Numbered from the stretch's first letter, positions 1 through 8,012 are shown. The stretch: 24,869 nucleotides of DNA from a virus (IMGVR_UViG_3300022602_004801:1-24869); one strand, 5' to 3'. The notes: generated by a model from the sequence alone, not told the origin. Numbers and translations: made by a program.

Positions 1-651
1 ATGCGTGTAATATTCTGCCTACCAGGACGAGAGTTCAGCGACCAATGGGTGCGCAGCTGGACTGACACCATAACTACCCTAGGCCAGAATGGCATTGAAT
101 GGGCCATGAGCATGGCCTATGATCCCGTGGTTTACTATGCACGCAACCGTGTGCTGGGAGGCAACAACGTGGATGGTCGTGGCCAAAAACCATTCGGTGG
201 CACTGTTGATTATGATTACCAAGTGTGGATAGACAGTGACATGGTGTGGCGTGCCAGCGACGTGCTTAACCTATTGCAGCTGAACAAACCAATTGCCAGC
301 GGCTGTTATCTCATGGCCAATGCCGAAGAGTTTCCCATCGTAGAAACGCTGGATTACGGCAAGCTGCTGGAGCAGGGCACGTTCAAGTTTGTCAATAGAG
401 CAGAGATGTCAGCCAAGACCGAACCATTCACTGTGAGCTACGCAGGTTTTGGTTTCATGGCAGTGGCCAAAGGTGTGATGGAACGCTTGGAATATCCATG
501 GTTTCGCCCCCGCTGGGTTGATCAAGGAGACTTCCTAGAGTTCACAGCAGAGGACGTGGGCTTCTGTTGGTCAGCAGCAGAGATGGGTGAGCAGATCTGG
601 ATTGATCCCAGCATAAGAGTGGGTCACCAAAAAAGCTTGGTGGTGGTTTAA
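1..651 (+). CDS. GT-A fold glycosyltransferase-like protein
   Basis: A 216-residue protein that probably transfers a sugar from a nucleotide-sugar donor; the acceptor is unknown. It starts with a hydrophobic beta strand (VIFCLPG). A YARNRVL segment lies near residues 46-52, a DxD-type metal/nucleotide-sugar motif (D78-S79-D80) follows a WI strand, a GFGFMAV segment comes next, then an acidic AED, and a late His (H209). These elements recur in the same order in the 237-residue protein at 19459-20172, so the two are probably distant paralogues. The ATG is the first base of the window, so a longer N-terminus cannot be excluded from this sequence, although the length suits a small phage glycosyltransferase. 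Its stop codon overlaps the stop of a tiny minus-strand gene. The family call comes from motifs; substrate and role (virion, host surface or DNA glycosylation) are unknown. Confidence 0.65.
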   Translation: MRVIFCLPGREFSDQWVRSWTDTITTLGQNGIEWAMSMAYDPVVYYARNRVLGGNNVDGRGQKPFGGTVDYDYQVWIDSDMVWRASDVLNLLQLNKPIASGCYLMANAEEFPIVETLDYGKLLEQGTFKFVNRAEMSAKTEPFTVSYAGFGFMAVAKGVMERLEYPWFRPRWVDQGDFLEFTAEDVGFCWSAAEMGEQIWIDPSIRVGHQKSLVVV

Positions 652-728
652 TGAACTGTGCAGCCCAGCGTGAATGCGTAGGTGGTGTCTGCGCTGGTCA
701 AGAATAGAGCAATCAGTTTCTTAAACAT
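648..728 (-). CDS. Putative 26-residue peptide
   Basis: A tiny open frame beginning MFKKLIALFL, with a hydrophobic N-terminal half that could be a membrane segment or a short signal-like anchor. Its ATG overlaps the stop of the 19-residue frame upstream (TGATG) and an AAGGA lies upstream, which fits translational coupling. Its TAA lies in the same TTAA as the stop of the glycosyltransferase gene on the other strand. Three other convergent pairs in this window also have overlapping or abutting stops, which is the main argument that this frame is real. No family recognised. Confidence 0.45.
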   Translation of the reverse strand: MFKKLIALFLTSADTTYAFTLGCTVH

Positions 729-787
729 CACTTGCTGTCCTTGGGTGGGGTATAGATGATTTCATCCCAGTCAAGATATGGCCACAT
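728..787 (-). CDS. Putative 19-residue peptide
   Basis: A very short frame, MWPYLDWDEI followed by a Pro/Lys-rich end. The support is context. A good ribosome-binding site (AAGGAG, about 8 nt before the ATG) overlaps the stop codon of the 64-residue gene upstream, and its own stop overlaps the next start. It could be a real micropeptide or just a leader that couples translation to the 26-residue frame. No family recognised. Confidence 0.4.
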   Translation of the reverse strand: MWPYLDWDEIIYTPPKDSK

Positions 788-799
788 GCTAATTGCTCC

Positions 800-994
800 T
801 TAGAAACCGTTTAAGAATGGCTTGCGCTCATTCCAGCTGAGTCGTTCAAATTCACGGCTAAATGTTTCCACATCCAGTATGCTCTGAGGATTGCGGCTCA
901 TTATGTAGCGCTCTTCTGGAGTCATCTTGCGCTCATCTGTCTTGGGCTGTGACACGATCTTCTTGCCAACCAGCTTGTTGATCCACTTGATCAT
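800..994 (-). CDS. Small hypothetical phage protein, 64 aa
   Basis: A 64-residue basic protein starting MIKWINKLVG. The start at 994 is chosen over longer frames because AGGAG lies the right distance upstream and because the upstream codons overlap a promoter at 1044-1072. The C-terminal half contains PEERYIMSRNPQSILDVETF and then an Arg/Glu-rich helix. This layout resembles small DUF3563-type proteins (an ERYL-type motif followed by a charged helix), but that comparison is from memory and weak. It is the first gene of a short minus-strand run with two micro-ORFs. Function unknown. Confidence 0.65.
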   Translation of the reverse strand: MIKWINKLVGKKIVSQPKTDERKMTPEERYIMSRNPQSILDVETFSREFERLSWNERKPFLNGF

Positions 995-1043
995 TGTTGT
1001 CTCTCCTAATGTGTGTGTTGGTGTACGTGGTACACGCTTACAT

Positions 1044-1072
1044 AGTATATGCATATTTACTGCACTGCACAA
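1044..1072 (-). promoter_or_regulatory. Sigma70-like promoter for the small minus-strand genes
   Basis: On the minus strand TTGTGC is followed by 17 nt and then TATACT, about 50 nt before the ATG at 994. The -35 box lies inside the first copy of a 14-bp direct repeat, so a protein bound to the repeat could block it. Confidence 0.6.
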
Positions 1073-1097
1073 TGATTTAGTCATGCACTGCACAATG
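1061..1097. repeat. Direct repeat (2 x 14 bp), operator-like
   Basis: TGCACTGCACAATG occurs at 1061-1074 and again at 1084-1097, exactly 23 bp apart start to start, between two divergent promoters. The first copy covers the minus-strand -35 box; the second ends 7 bp before the plus-strand -35 box. A perfect 12-bp palindrome, GCATAATTATGC, follows at 1165-1176 in the leader of the plus-strand gene. These look like protein-binding sites, but the binder is unknown. Confidence 0.5.
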
Positions 1098-1104
1098 GGC
1101 TACC

Positions 1105-1133
1105 TTGCAAAGCCGCAATATCTATGTTATAGT
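1105..1133 (+). promoter_or_regulatory. Sigma70-like promoter for the QueD-like gene
   Basis: TTGCAA, 17 nt, TATAGT, with the likely start of transcription about 50 nt before the ATG at 1190. It is divergent from the promoter at 1044-1072. Confidence 0.6.
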
Positions 1134-1189
1134 GCATGACAGTTTCGTGACGGTGGCAAACAGAGCATAATTATGCACAGCGAGGTCAC

Positions 1190-1639
1190 ATGGGAATCTA
1201 TCTAAGCACCAAGACATATACTCACAGCGATGGTTCAAGCTGCTGCTACAGGCAGTGGAGAGCCACCGACAGCCGCGCAAAACTACACGGTTACAATCTC
1301 AGCATCAAGATGGTTTTTGAATGCCATCACTTGGACGACAGCTATCAAACAGTTGATCTTGCGACCATTACACCTATCGACGATTGGGTACGCAACCAGT
1401 TCCATAATACCACGCTCGTAGCTGCAGATGATCCAGAGCTGGACAGCTTCCGTGTCCTAGCTGACAAGGGTGTGATCGATCTCAGGATAGTTGAAGCCAC
1501 AACTGTTGAAAAATTTGCTGAATACGCATTTGTTTTTGCCAAGCAATGGATAACAGACACTGGATTGCTCACTCGAGCTACAATTCGCAGCGTGGAATGC
1601 AGCGAGCATGAGGGTCTCACAGGACTCTACGTTGAATAG
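1190..1639 (+). CDS. QueD / 6-pyruvoyl-tetrahydropterin synthase-like protein, active site apparently degenerate
   Basis: A 149-residue protein that I read as a member of the 6-carboxy-tetrahydropterin synthase (QueD)/PTPS family. Members found in phages can feed the preQ0/queuosine pathway. Visible family marks are a Cys-rich start followed by RQW (C18, C19, R21-W23), HGY (33-35) where the family normally has HGH, a VDL strand (55-57), HNTTLVAADDP (72-82) where the family normally has DHTTLV, a VEATTVEKFAEY helix start (101-112), and VECSEHEG near the end (135-142). Compared with the family as I remember it, one zinc His, the catalytic Cys just before HG, and the Asp-His dyad are not in place. 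The enzyme may therefore be inactive or changed. GAGG just upstream supports the ATG. No other queuosine gene lies in this window. Confidence 0.65.
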   Translation: MGIYLSTKTYTHSDGSSCCYRQWRATDSRAKLHGYNLSIKMVFECHHLDDSYQTVDLATITPIDDWVRNQFHNTTLVAADDPELDSFRVLADKGVIDLRIVEATTVEKFAEYAFVFAKQWITDTGLLTRATIRSVECSEHEGLTGLYVE

Positions 1640-1663
1640 CAATCAATCTCTGGTCCATCTTGG

Positions 1664-1670
1664 CTAAATA
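1664..1670 (+). promoter_or_regulatory. T4-late-promoter-like TAAATA box
   Basis: CTAAATA lies 28 nt before the ATG of the structural-type gene at 1698. The T4 late consensus is TATAAATA. The match is partial; it is listed because similar boxes precede three minus-strand genes. Confidence 0.35.
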
Positions 1671-1697
1671 TCCCAGCATAGCCTGGAGAATCACAAG

Positions 1698-2876
1698 ATG
1701 GCCACCTTTTCACCTTTTGCAGCGTATTACAGGATTACCTGGAACCTGACATCGCCAAACAACTACACTGGTAGCAACAGCACCGGGGGTGGTATCAATC
1801 CTTTTAACAGCAGGCAATATCACAGCATGATCGCTACCACTGGCAACGTTGACGTTTCAGGTGGGTACGGTGGTACAACTGGTGACGAATTGTTGCTTAA
1901 CGGCTACATCATAGGCCCATTCACCAACGGTGATACTGTGCCAACCATGGTGCAGCGATTTAATACCATGAGCAACTGGACCAACGTGATGGCCAGTGCT
2001 GACATCAATCCAAAATACATCACCTTGAGCTGCGCTTATCCTAGCGTGCAGACTGCTATCACGCTGGCCAATTACGTTGGCACGCCTCTGGCTAGCCTTG
2101 GATTCACAGCGGGTAGTTTCACATATGCAAATCCAATCTACGGCGGTACCTTCAGTGCTCCGACCAATAACCAGAACATCGTGATCAACGGTACAACGGT
2201 AACGTTTACTACTGCTGGCGGTTTAAGCCTCAGCGGTGTATGCTCTACTATCAACAGCGTCACAGGCGTGACCGATGTGGTTGCTACGCCAGCTGCTGGA
2301 AATGTGCAGCTCAACAGCGCCAGCAACAGTCCAATCTACATACTCAGCGGCACTGCTACCAGTGGTTTGGGATTCACCAACGGTACTGCCTATGCTGGTG
2401 CGATGACCTACGCAGACGCAGTGGAAAATGAGCAGGGCTTCTTGCGCTGGAAATATGTGGCCAGCAGCATTGAATCTCTGGTCACGCCAACTTACTATGC
2501 CGGTGTATCTTACGGTAACACCACAGTACAGAGCACCAATGGCGTCAATCCTCCAGCTCAGTTCAGCTGGACTCTAGGCGTTGAACACATAGACGCGTTG
2601 ACAACCACAACATTGACAGGCGAACCAGAAGGTGCAGGTGTACAGCTCAGCGGACCTGCCTGCGTGAAGCGTCTTATATCGCGTGCACTGATCAACAGCT
2701 ACACTGAGAACTGCAACGTGTACAATCCAAATGTTGCTGTCGCAGGTAGCTCGGTGATTGCATTCAATACCAGCCAGATGGTGACTGTACAGGTCACAGC
2801 AGGGGCAATTGATACGATAGCCAATCTGGCAAACATAGAAGCAAACATCACAGTTACTCAGATATACAACGTCTGA
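1698..2876 (+). CDS. Putative virion structural protein with flagellin hook IN-like motif
   Basis: A 392-residue protein rich in Gly, Ser, Thr and Asn, typical of beta-rich phage tail or decoration proteins. Residues about 159-230 read like the flagellin hook IN motif: an IVINGTTVTF strand, a short helix with a TINS segment, a VVATPAAGNVQL strand pair, then a Gly/Ser stretch ending in SGLGFTNGT. A LGFTAG segment at 134-139 suggests an earlier partial copy. The C-terminal third (LGVEHIDALTTTTL, then repeated beta-type sequence) matches nothing I can name. GGAGA precedes the ATG by about 8 nt, and a TAAATA box lies further upstream, which would fit late expression. There is no signal peptide. 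The structural role is inferred from composition and motif only. Confidence 0.55.
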   Translation: MATFSPFAAYYRITWNLTSPNNYTGSNSTGGGINPFNSRQYHSMIATTGNVDVSGGYGGTTGDELLLNGYIIGPFTNGDTVPTMVQRFNTMSNWTNVMASADINPKYITLSCAYPSVQTAITLANYVGTPLASLGFTAGSFTYANPIYGGTFSAPTNNQNIVINGTTVTFTTAGGLSLSGVCSTINSVTGVTDVVATPAAGNVQLNSASNSPIYILSGTATSGLGFTNGTAYAGAMTYADAVENEQGFLRWKYVASSIESLVTPTYYAGVSYGNTTVQSTNGVNPPAQFSWTLGVEHIDALTTTTLTGEPEGAGVQLSGPACVKRLISRALINSYTENCNVYNPNVAVAGSSVIAFNTSQMVTVQVTAGAIDTIANLANIEANITVTQIYNV

Positions 2877-2881
2877 TAGCC

Positions 2882-2909
2882 TTGACAGGCAGCAATAGGC
2901 TGTTACAAT
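2882..2909 (+). promoter_or_regulatory. Sigma70-like promoter, extended -10
   Basis: TTGACA, 16 nt, TACAAT with TGT directly before the -10 box, 26 nt before the ATG at 2935. It starts a few bases after the previous stop codon and could drive the membrane protein, clpX and the bS21 gene together. Confidence 0.7.
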
Positions 2910-2934
2910 CTAAGTTGCTGGCAAGGAGATTCTC

Positions 2935-4761
2935 ATGTTGACCACTCTGCTAATGTTTGTTGCTGCTATATCTCTCAGCGGCGTGGCAGGATACTACTCA
3001 GTCATTGGTCTTACCACCATCTTTAGCTCAGCATTCATACCAGTGCTGATCATGGCGGGTACCTTAGAAACCAGCAAGGTCATCACTGCCAGCTGGTTGT
3101 ACAACAACTGGCAGAAAACTCCGTGGTTGCTGAAGAGCTATCTCACTGGCGCGGTTGTGGTGCTGATGTTCATCACCAGCTTGGGCATCTTTGGATTTCT
3201 CAGCAAAGCACACGTAGAGCAGGCAGCAGCAGGTGCAGAGCAGCAGGCCAAGGTACTGCATATCACGCAGAGCATAGATCAACAGAACGCAATCATAGAG
3301 CGTGCAAAAACCAAGCTGGCCAACGCAGGCAAGGGTGACGAAGCCAGCAACACTGCAATCAACACACGCATAGACGATGCAAACAAGGTAATAGATAATG
3401 CAAACAAGCGTGTGCAGCCTCAGATAGATGAGCAACAGAAGATCATAGACGCTGCAAACGCAAAGATTGAGCTGCGAGCCAAGAGCACTCAGAGCCAGAT
3501 TGACGACATTGACCGCCAGGTAGCAAACCTTGACAGCATAGTCAAGAGCCTGATTGATCAGAAGAAGACCAGCCAAGCGCAGGCACGCCAGCAGGAGCAG
3601 CAGGCAGACAGAAATCGCCTAGCCAAGCAAAAGACTGAGTTGCTTAAACAGATAGATGCTATGCGACAGGCACCTGATCCTCAGATAGATGCTGCAAAAG
3701 CCGAAATCGCACGTTTGCGTGCCAAGACAGATGATGAGATCAAGCAGGCTCGTGGCGTGATAGATCAGCTCACAACCAAGCTGAGCCAAGGCAGCGACAC
3801 TGACAAGCTACAGTCTGATATAGATGCGCAAAACGACAAGATCAAGGCCGCAGAAGCTGAGATTGAATCGCTGAATGCAGAAAAGTTCAAGCTGGAAACC
3901 GAAGGTCGCAAGCTAGAAGCTGAGACAGGTCCGATCAAGTACATAGCACAGGCTCTTTATGGTGATGCTGTGGATCAGACTCTGCTGGAACACGCAGTAC
4001 GCTGGATCATCGTTTTGATCATCGTGGTGTTTGATCCACTGGCAGTGTTGATGCTGATAGCAGCCAACCAAGGTCTCAAAGAATGGCGTGAACGAGAGAC
4101 AGAGCCCGACAATGACGAAGAGGCGCTGGTCGAAGCCATACTTGAAGAAGTCAAGGAAGAGCCTGTGGTAGTTACGCATCCGCAGGAACATCAGCAGGTC
4201 ACGCTGAACATAGAGGGCAAGGATGAGCTCATAGCAGTGATAGAAGGACTGCGTAGGGAGATGTCTGCTCTGAACGCAGCCATAGCTGCTCCGCCTGCAG
4301 AGTCTGAAACAGAGATTGATTTTTCTAATCTATCAGGCGTAGCACATTCTGAAGCTGAAACACTATCTGAGCCTGTGCGTGTAGAGCCACAAAATCATAC
4401 TTTCAGCTTTGAGGCCAGCACCATCACCATCGCTAGAGATACAGATATAGCAGCAACGATCCCACCAATTGAAGATGATTCACAGGGCAGTTTTGACTTT
4501 GATGCAGAGCCAGAACCTGAAATATTGGTCAAACCTCCCATATCAGCGGATGAGATAGATCCAGAAGACATGGACAAGCTCATAGCCGTAGAAAGCATAG
4601 AACCAGAGCTGGACAATGGTAGCCAATGGCAGATCATAGACACGCTGCCAGAACCGCGAGAACCACAGGGCGGTAAGACAGTGCATGAGTTCCTAGATGA
4701 GCTCAGAGCAGCTCATCAACAGCGCATAGATCAGCATCTCGCTGGCAAGAGTGATACATAA
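2935..4761 (+). CDS. Membrane-anchored coiled-coil protein (DUF4407-like layout)
   Basis: A 608-residue protein. Three hydrophobic segments lie near the N-terminus (about residues 4-24, 26-43, 66-88). A long, highly charged coiled coil rich in Gln, Asp, Lys and Ala follows (about 95-335) with repeated IDxANxxI-type heptads. A fourth membrane segment is at about 355-378 (WIIVLIIVVFDPLAVLMLIA). An acidic Pro/Glu-rich tail runs to the end and finishes with a basic helix. This order (membrane segments, periplasmic or cytosolic coiled coil, membrane segment with DPLAV) resembles DUF4407-type proteins and large coil proteins of T4-like marine phages. AAGGAG lies 6 nt before the ATG. The function is unknown; a scaffold at the inner membrane is one possibility. 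The antisense frames inside it come from codon bias. Confidence 0.75.
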   Translation: MLTTLLMFVAAISLSGVAGYYSVIGLTTIFSSAFIPVLIMAGTLETSKVITASWLYNNWQKTPWLLKSYLTGAVVVLMFITSLGIFGFLSKAHVEQAAAGAEQQAKVLHITQSIDQQNAIIERAKTKLANAGKGDEASNTAINTRIDDANKVIDNANKRVQPQIDEQQKIIDAANAKIELRAKSTQSQIDDIDRQVANLDSIVKSLIDQKKTSQAQARQQEQQADRNRLAKQKTELLKQIDAMRQAPDPQIDAAKAEIARLRAKTDDEIKQARGVIDQLTTKLSQGSDTDKLQSDIDAQNDKIKAAEAEIESLNAEKFKLETEGRKLEAETGPIKYIAQALYGDAVDQTLLEHAVRWIIVLIIVVFDPLAVLMLIAANQGLKEWRERETEPDNDEEALVEAILEEVKEEPVVVTHPQEHQQVTLNIEGKDELIAVIEGLRREMSALNAAIAAPPAESETEIDFSNLSGVAHSEAETLSEPVRVEPQNHTFSFEASTITIARDTDIAATIPPIEDDSQGSFDFDAEPEPEILVKPPISADEIDPEDMDKLIAVESIEPELDNGSQWQIIDTLPEPREPQGGKTVHEFLDELRAAHQQRIDQHLAGKSDT

Positions 4762-4782
4762 CAATAACGGAGATTGAACAAG

Positions 4783-6036
4783 GTGGCCAGAGATAATTCA
4801 CGACCTATCTTCTCCTGCAGTTTCTGCAGCAAGACCAATCTGGAAGTCAGCAAGCTGATAAACGGAAACGATGTCTACATCTGCAACGAATGCGTGGAAC
4901 TGTGTCACGGTATACTGGTAGAAGAAAAGCACACCAAACCAATACCGCAGAGCGATATCACACCAGATCGCATCAAGCGATTCCTAGATGAGCGAATCAT
5001 AGGCCAAGACCACGCCAAGATGGCCATTGCTGTGGCAGTGTACAATCATATCAAGCGCATTGCCAATCCCAGCATAGATGGTGTGGAGATTGACAAGAGC
5101 AATCTCATGTTCATTGGACCAACAGGCTGTGGCAAGACCTACATGATCCAGCAGGTTGCCAAGATGATGAGCGTGCCAATGGTGATCATTGATGCAACCA
5201 GCATCACAGAAAGCGGTTACGTGGGCCTTGATGTGGAAGAAGCCATCGCGCGGTTGTATCAAGCAGCTGATCAGGACATTGAAAAGACTGAGAAGGGCAT
5301 CATCTACATAGACGAGATTGACAAGAAGAGCCGCAAGAGCGAAAGCAGCAGCATCACGCGCGACGTCAGCGGCGAAGGCGTGCAGCAAGCATTGCTCAAG
5401 ATATTGGAAGGCTGCGAAGTCAAGGTTCCACCCATGGGCGGACGCAAGAATCCTGCCGGTGAATACATCATGGTCAACACCAAGAACATCCTGTTCATCT
5501 TGGGCGGTGCGTTTGTGGGCCTCAAAGATATCGTGAATAAGCGCCTTGACACAGGCAGCGGCATGGGATTCAGTGCAAACCTGAGCAAGCACGACGTTGA
5601 ATCTGCTGACACTTTTAAGCTGATCAGCCAGGCTAGGCAGGAAGATCTCATACAGTTCGGCATCATCCCAGAACTCATCGGGCGCATACCCGTGATGGTG
5701 CCATTCGCAGAGCTTGATGAGGAAGATCTGGTACGCATACTCACCGAACCAAAGAGTGCTATCGTCAAGCAGTACCAAAAGATGTTCCAGCTTGATCATG
5801 TTGAGCTGGAGATACAGCCAACAGCACTGCGCGTGATAGCCAAGCAGGCCCTAGCCAACAAGACTGGTGCCAGAGGTCTCAGAGGTATTATAGAAAAGCT
5901 GCTGCTCAAGACGCAGTTTGACTTACCGCGCCTTGACAAGGAAGGCGTGCAAAAGGTGGTTATCACGGAAGACATGGTTGCCAACGGCAGTGAACCCATG
6001 TTGGTATATCGCTCCAAGGCTGAGGCGGTTGGTTGA
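4783..6036 (+). CDS. clpX: ClpX-like AAA+ unfoldase
   Basis: A full-length ClpX of about 417 residues. It unfolds tagged proteins and feeds them to ClpP. Numbering is from the GTG at 4783, preferred because CGGAG stands about 10 nt upstream; the in-frame TTG at 4774 is too close to it. The N-terminal zinc domain has C12, C15, C34 and C37. Walker A is GPTGCGKT (112-119), Walker B is IIYIDEID with D177-E178, and the pore loop GYVG and the [14 protein letters not shown] segment are present, as is the sensor-2 GARGLR. The loop that in bacterial ClpX carries IGF, the ClpP-docking tripeptide, reads M261-G262-F263 in the same setting (SGMGFSA). No clpP is seen here, so docking to host ClpP is the likely use. 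The gene lies just after the coiled-coil gene and 24 nt before bS21. Confidence 0.95.
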   Translation: MARDNSRPIFSCSFCSKTNLEVSKLINGNDVYICNECVELCHGILVEEKHTKPIPQSDITPDRIKRFLDERIIGQDHAKMAIAVAVYNHIKRIANPSIDGVEIDKSNLMFIGPTGCGKTYMIQQVAKMMSVPMVIIDATSITESGYVGLDVEEAIARLYQAADQDIEKTEKGIIYIDEIDKKSRKSESSSITRDVSGEGVQQALLKILEGCEVKVPPMGGRKNPAGEYIMVNTKNILFILGGAFVGLKDIVNKRLDTGSGMGFSANLSKHDVESADTFKLISQARQEDLIQFGIIPELIGRIPVMVPFAELDEEDLVRILTEPKSAIVKQYQKMFQLDHVELEIQPTALRVIAKQALANKTGARGLRGIIEKLLLKTQFDLPRLDKEGVQKVVITEDMVANGSEPMLVYRSKAEAVG

Positions 6037-6060
6037 TGGTGATTTTTGGATAATTAGTTC

Positions 6061-6339
6061 ATGAACCGTGACAACAGCAACACAAACAGAGACGCTTGGT
6101 CGCACAAGAAGGGCCTGACCGTGCAGGTCTGGAATGGTAACGTAAACAAGGCGTTGAGCCAGCTGAAGAAGCGTGTGGCCACAGAGGGCATAGCCAAAGA
6201 GCTGCGCAAACGCAAGAACTTTGAGACCAACACTGCCAAGCGTCGCAGAGCCATGGCAGAAGCCAAGAGCCGTTGGCGCAAGAAGCAGGCCCAGATAGCC
6301 GGGCTGGAAACTGGCAAGAAGCGCGATCGCAATCGTTAA
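6061..6339 (+). CDS. rpsU: Ribosomal protein bS21 homologue
   Basis: A 92-residue, very basic protein. After a 17-residue polar N-terminal extension it follows the bS21 pattern: LTVQVWNGNVNKALSQLKKR (19-38), then a GIAKELRKRKNFET helix pair and an Arg/Lys-rich C-terminal helix with RRRAMAEAKSRWRKK. bS21 sits near the 3' end of 16S rRNA and helps initiate translation. Phage-borne bS21 genes are known and are thought to replace the host copy in ribosomes during infection. There is no evident Shine-Dalgarno before the ATG, which contrasts with most genes here. The stop codon lies in TTAA and overlaps the stop of the convergent S53 peptidase gene. The call rests on the sequence pattern; incorporation into ribosomes is inference. 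Confidence 0.85.
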   Translation: MNRDNSNTNRDAWSHKKGLTVQVWNGNVNKALSQLKKRVATEGIAKELRKRKNFETNTAKRRRAMAEAKSRWRKKQAQIAGLETGKKRDRNR

Positions 6340-8012
6340 GCAGTGATATAAGGTCGCGGATAGGTTTGTCCGCTGCTAGGACGTGCTCCAACCAGATAGT
6401 TTGGATAAACTGCACCGGTAGAATCGGCTTGGAACACAGCTAATATGCTGGTACCTATCGGGCTACCATAGCCCGTGACAGCATCCCAACCAGTGGTGCA
6501 TTGGTAACCATCCATCTCATAGGCATTGTTGCCAACGGTGATGTCCCGCATCGCGCTGGGGTTGGAGTATAGCTTGGTCTGCATGAAACCTATGCGTCCA
6601 CCTATGGTAGCATTGATTCGAGCTATCAACGCCGCCCACATCGGAGCGCATGCGCTGGTACCACCGTATTGGCTATAGGTGTTGCTGTTTCCCCAATAGA
6701 ACTGATAACCTGTGTTGGGATCACTATTGCCTGCGACATCTGGGACGCCTCGCATGGTCAGGGCCGATACCACGTTACCTGGATAGGTCTTTGCAGTTAG
6801 CCCGTTCTGCCAGCCGGGCAAGCTTTCATAGTAGCTTTGACCACCACCTGAACCAATCCACGCTGTCTCGCTGGCGATGCTGTTGTTGATGTTCAGCTGC
6901 AGAGTAGTACCTCCGCAAGCTAACACGTAGGGGCTGCTGGCAGGATACAACACTTCTTCGGCCAGACCAGCCCATGTGCTGCCTTCGTCTCCGCTAGCTG
7001 CACACACCGTAACACCCAACACCACAGCCTGCGCCAGCACTGCATCTGTAGCAGCTATGGTAGAAGAATCCCAGTATCCGCTGGCTGGGTTATCGCCTGC
7101 GCCCCAACTTATGCTGAGCACTGTTGGATTGTTGGTAGTATCATGTATGGCAACGTTGATTGGATCATACCAGTCTGGACCAGCCACAGGGTTGCTAGTA
7201 CCTGACCCATAACCCCAATACATGGCAATGGTGCTGGTGTGCGCAATCCCACCTGCAACATATATGTCTAGCATGACTTCTGGTGCACCATTGGTGTCAC
7301 TTGGATTATTGTATCCGCCATCTACGTTGGTGTTTGTGATAGTCGGTGCGGCAAAACCCAATGGTGCAAAGCTGGATGTGACATTCTGTGTAGTATAACC
7401 GCCACCGTATTCAATGATTCCTATGCAGGTACCAGTGCCAGTATTGGTGGGCATCTGGTAGGCAGTGGCTATCTGAGTAGGAGTCAATGCAGTCTCAGCT
7501 GCCGGTATAGCATCAGCATCGCTAACTGTTTTGGAGGCATAGGTCAGCTTTACTGGATTATGCAATCCGAACACGTGATCAATCACACCGTCCATCTCAG
7601 CTGGCACGGACAACATGCCTTCATAACTGATATAGGTGCGATCTGGCTTTTGAACTGCTAACAGAGTGATGCCAAACGCAGCATTGAACTGTGCTGCAGT
7701 ACCTTGTAATCTCACTGCTGCTGCACCCGCATGTGCATCAGTTACAGCGATGCCGTGCGAACCAACGAATGCACGCACAGCAGCGATATCAGCATCACTG
7801 GCAGCATATCTGCGTGTGAACTCATCATAGCTGATGTGTGTATCCTCACCGCGGGTTATGGCATCAGCATGCTCAATCATGCTGCGGCCTTGATATGTGG
7901 GCCTGCGCAGCAACAGAGTTGCTTTTACCATCCATGTAGTATCTATGGCCGATGTGCTTATGGCATCTGCAGGTATCAGCGTGCTAGTTCTAGCAAGAGG
8001 AACACGATTCAT
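6336..8012 (-). CDS. S53 family serine-carboxyl peptidase (sedolisin/kumamolisin-like) with pro-domain
   Basis: A 558-residue protein covering the two parts of a kumamolisin-type protease. The N-terminal pro-domain (about 20-155) has the Pro-kumamolisin pattern, including VRLQGTAAQFNAAFG. In the catalytic domain EVMLD supplies the Glu (E245) and Asp (D249), ASGDEGS supplies the oxyanion-type Asp (D342), and YGGTSACAP supplies the nucleophile S453. The late calcium-site elements RDITVG (489-494) and GWDAVTGYGSP (508-518) are also present, so the site looks intact. There is no signal peptide, which argues for delivery in the virion or on lysis rather than Sec secretion. GGAG about 9 nt upstream lies inside the end of the collagen-like gene, one base away, so the two are one operon. 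S53 enzymes usually act at acidic pH. The role in a phage is unknown. Confidence 0.92.
   Translation of the reverse strand: MNRVPLARTSTLIPADAISTSAIDTTWMVKATLLLRRPTYQGRSMIEHADAITRGEDTHISYDEFTRRYAASDADIAAVRAFVGSHGIAVTDAHAGAAAVRLQGTAAQFNAAFGITLLAVQKPDRTYISYEGMLSVPAEMDGVIDHVFGLHNPVKLTYASKTVSDADAIPAAETALTPTQIATAYQMPTNTGTGTCIGIIEYGGGYTTQNVTSSFAPLGFAAPTITNTNVDGGYNNPSDTNGAPEVMLDIYVAGGIAHTSTIAMYWGYGSGTSNPVAGPDWYDPINVAIHDTTNNPTVLSISWGAGDNPASGYWDSSTIAATDAVLAQAVVLGVTVCAASGDEGSTWAGLAEEVLYPASSPYVLACGGTTLQLNINNSIASETAWIGSGGGQSYYESLPGWQNGLTAKTYPGNVVSALTMRGVPDVAGNSDPNTGYQFYWGNSNTYSQYGGTSACAPMWAALIARINATIGGRIGFMQTKLYSNPSAMRDITVGNNAYEMDGYQCTTGWDAVTGYGSPIGTSILAVFQADSTGAVYPNYLVGARPSSGQTYPRPYITA

Noticed and set aside
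3064-3576. Antisense frame rich in Cys, Leu and Tyr
   Set aside because: It mirrors the repetitive coiled-coil coding sequence, and its composition is the complement of Gln/Asp/Lys codons.
4984-5799. Long open frame antisense to clpX (271 codons)
   Set aside because: It is a codon-bias shadow. The plus strand encodes ClpX with all motifs, and no ribosome-binding site or family pattern supports the antisense frame.
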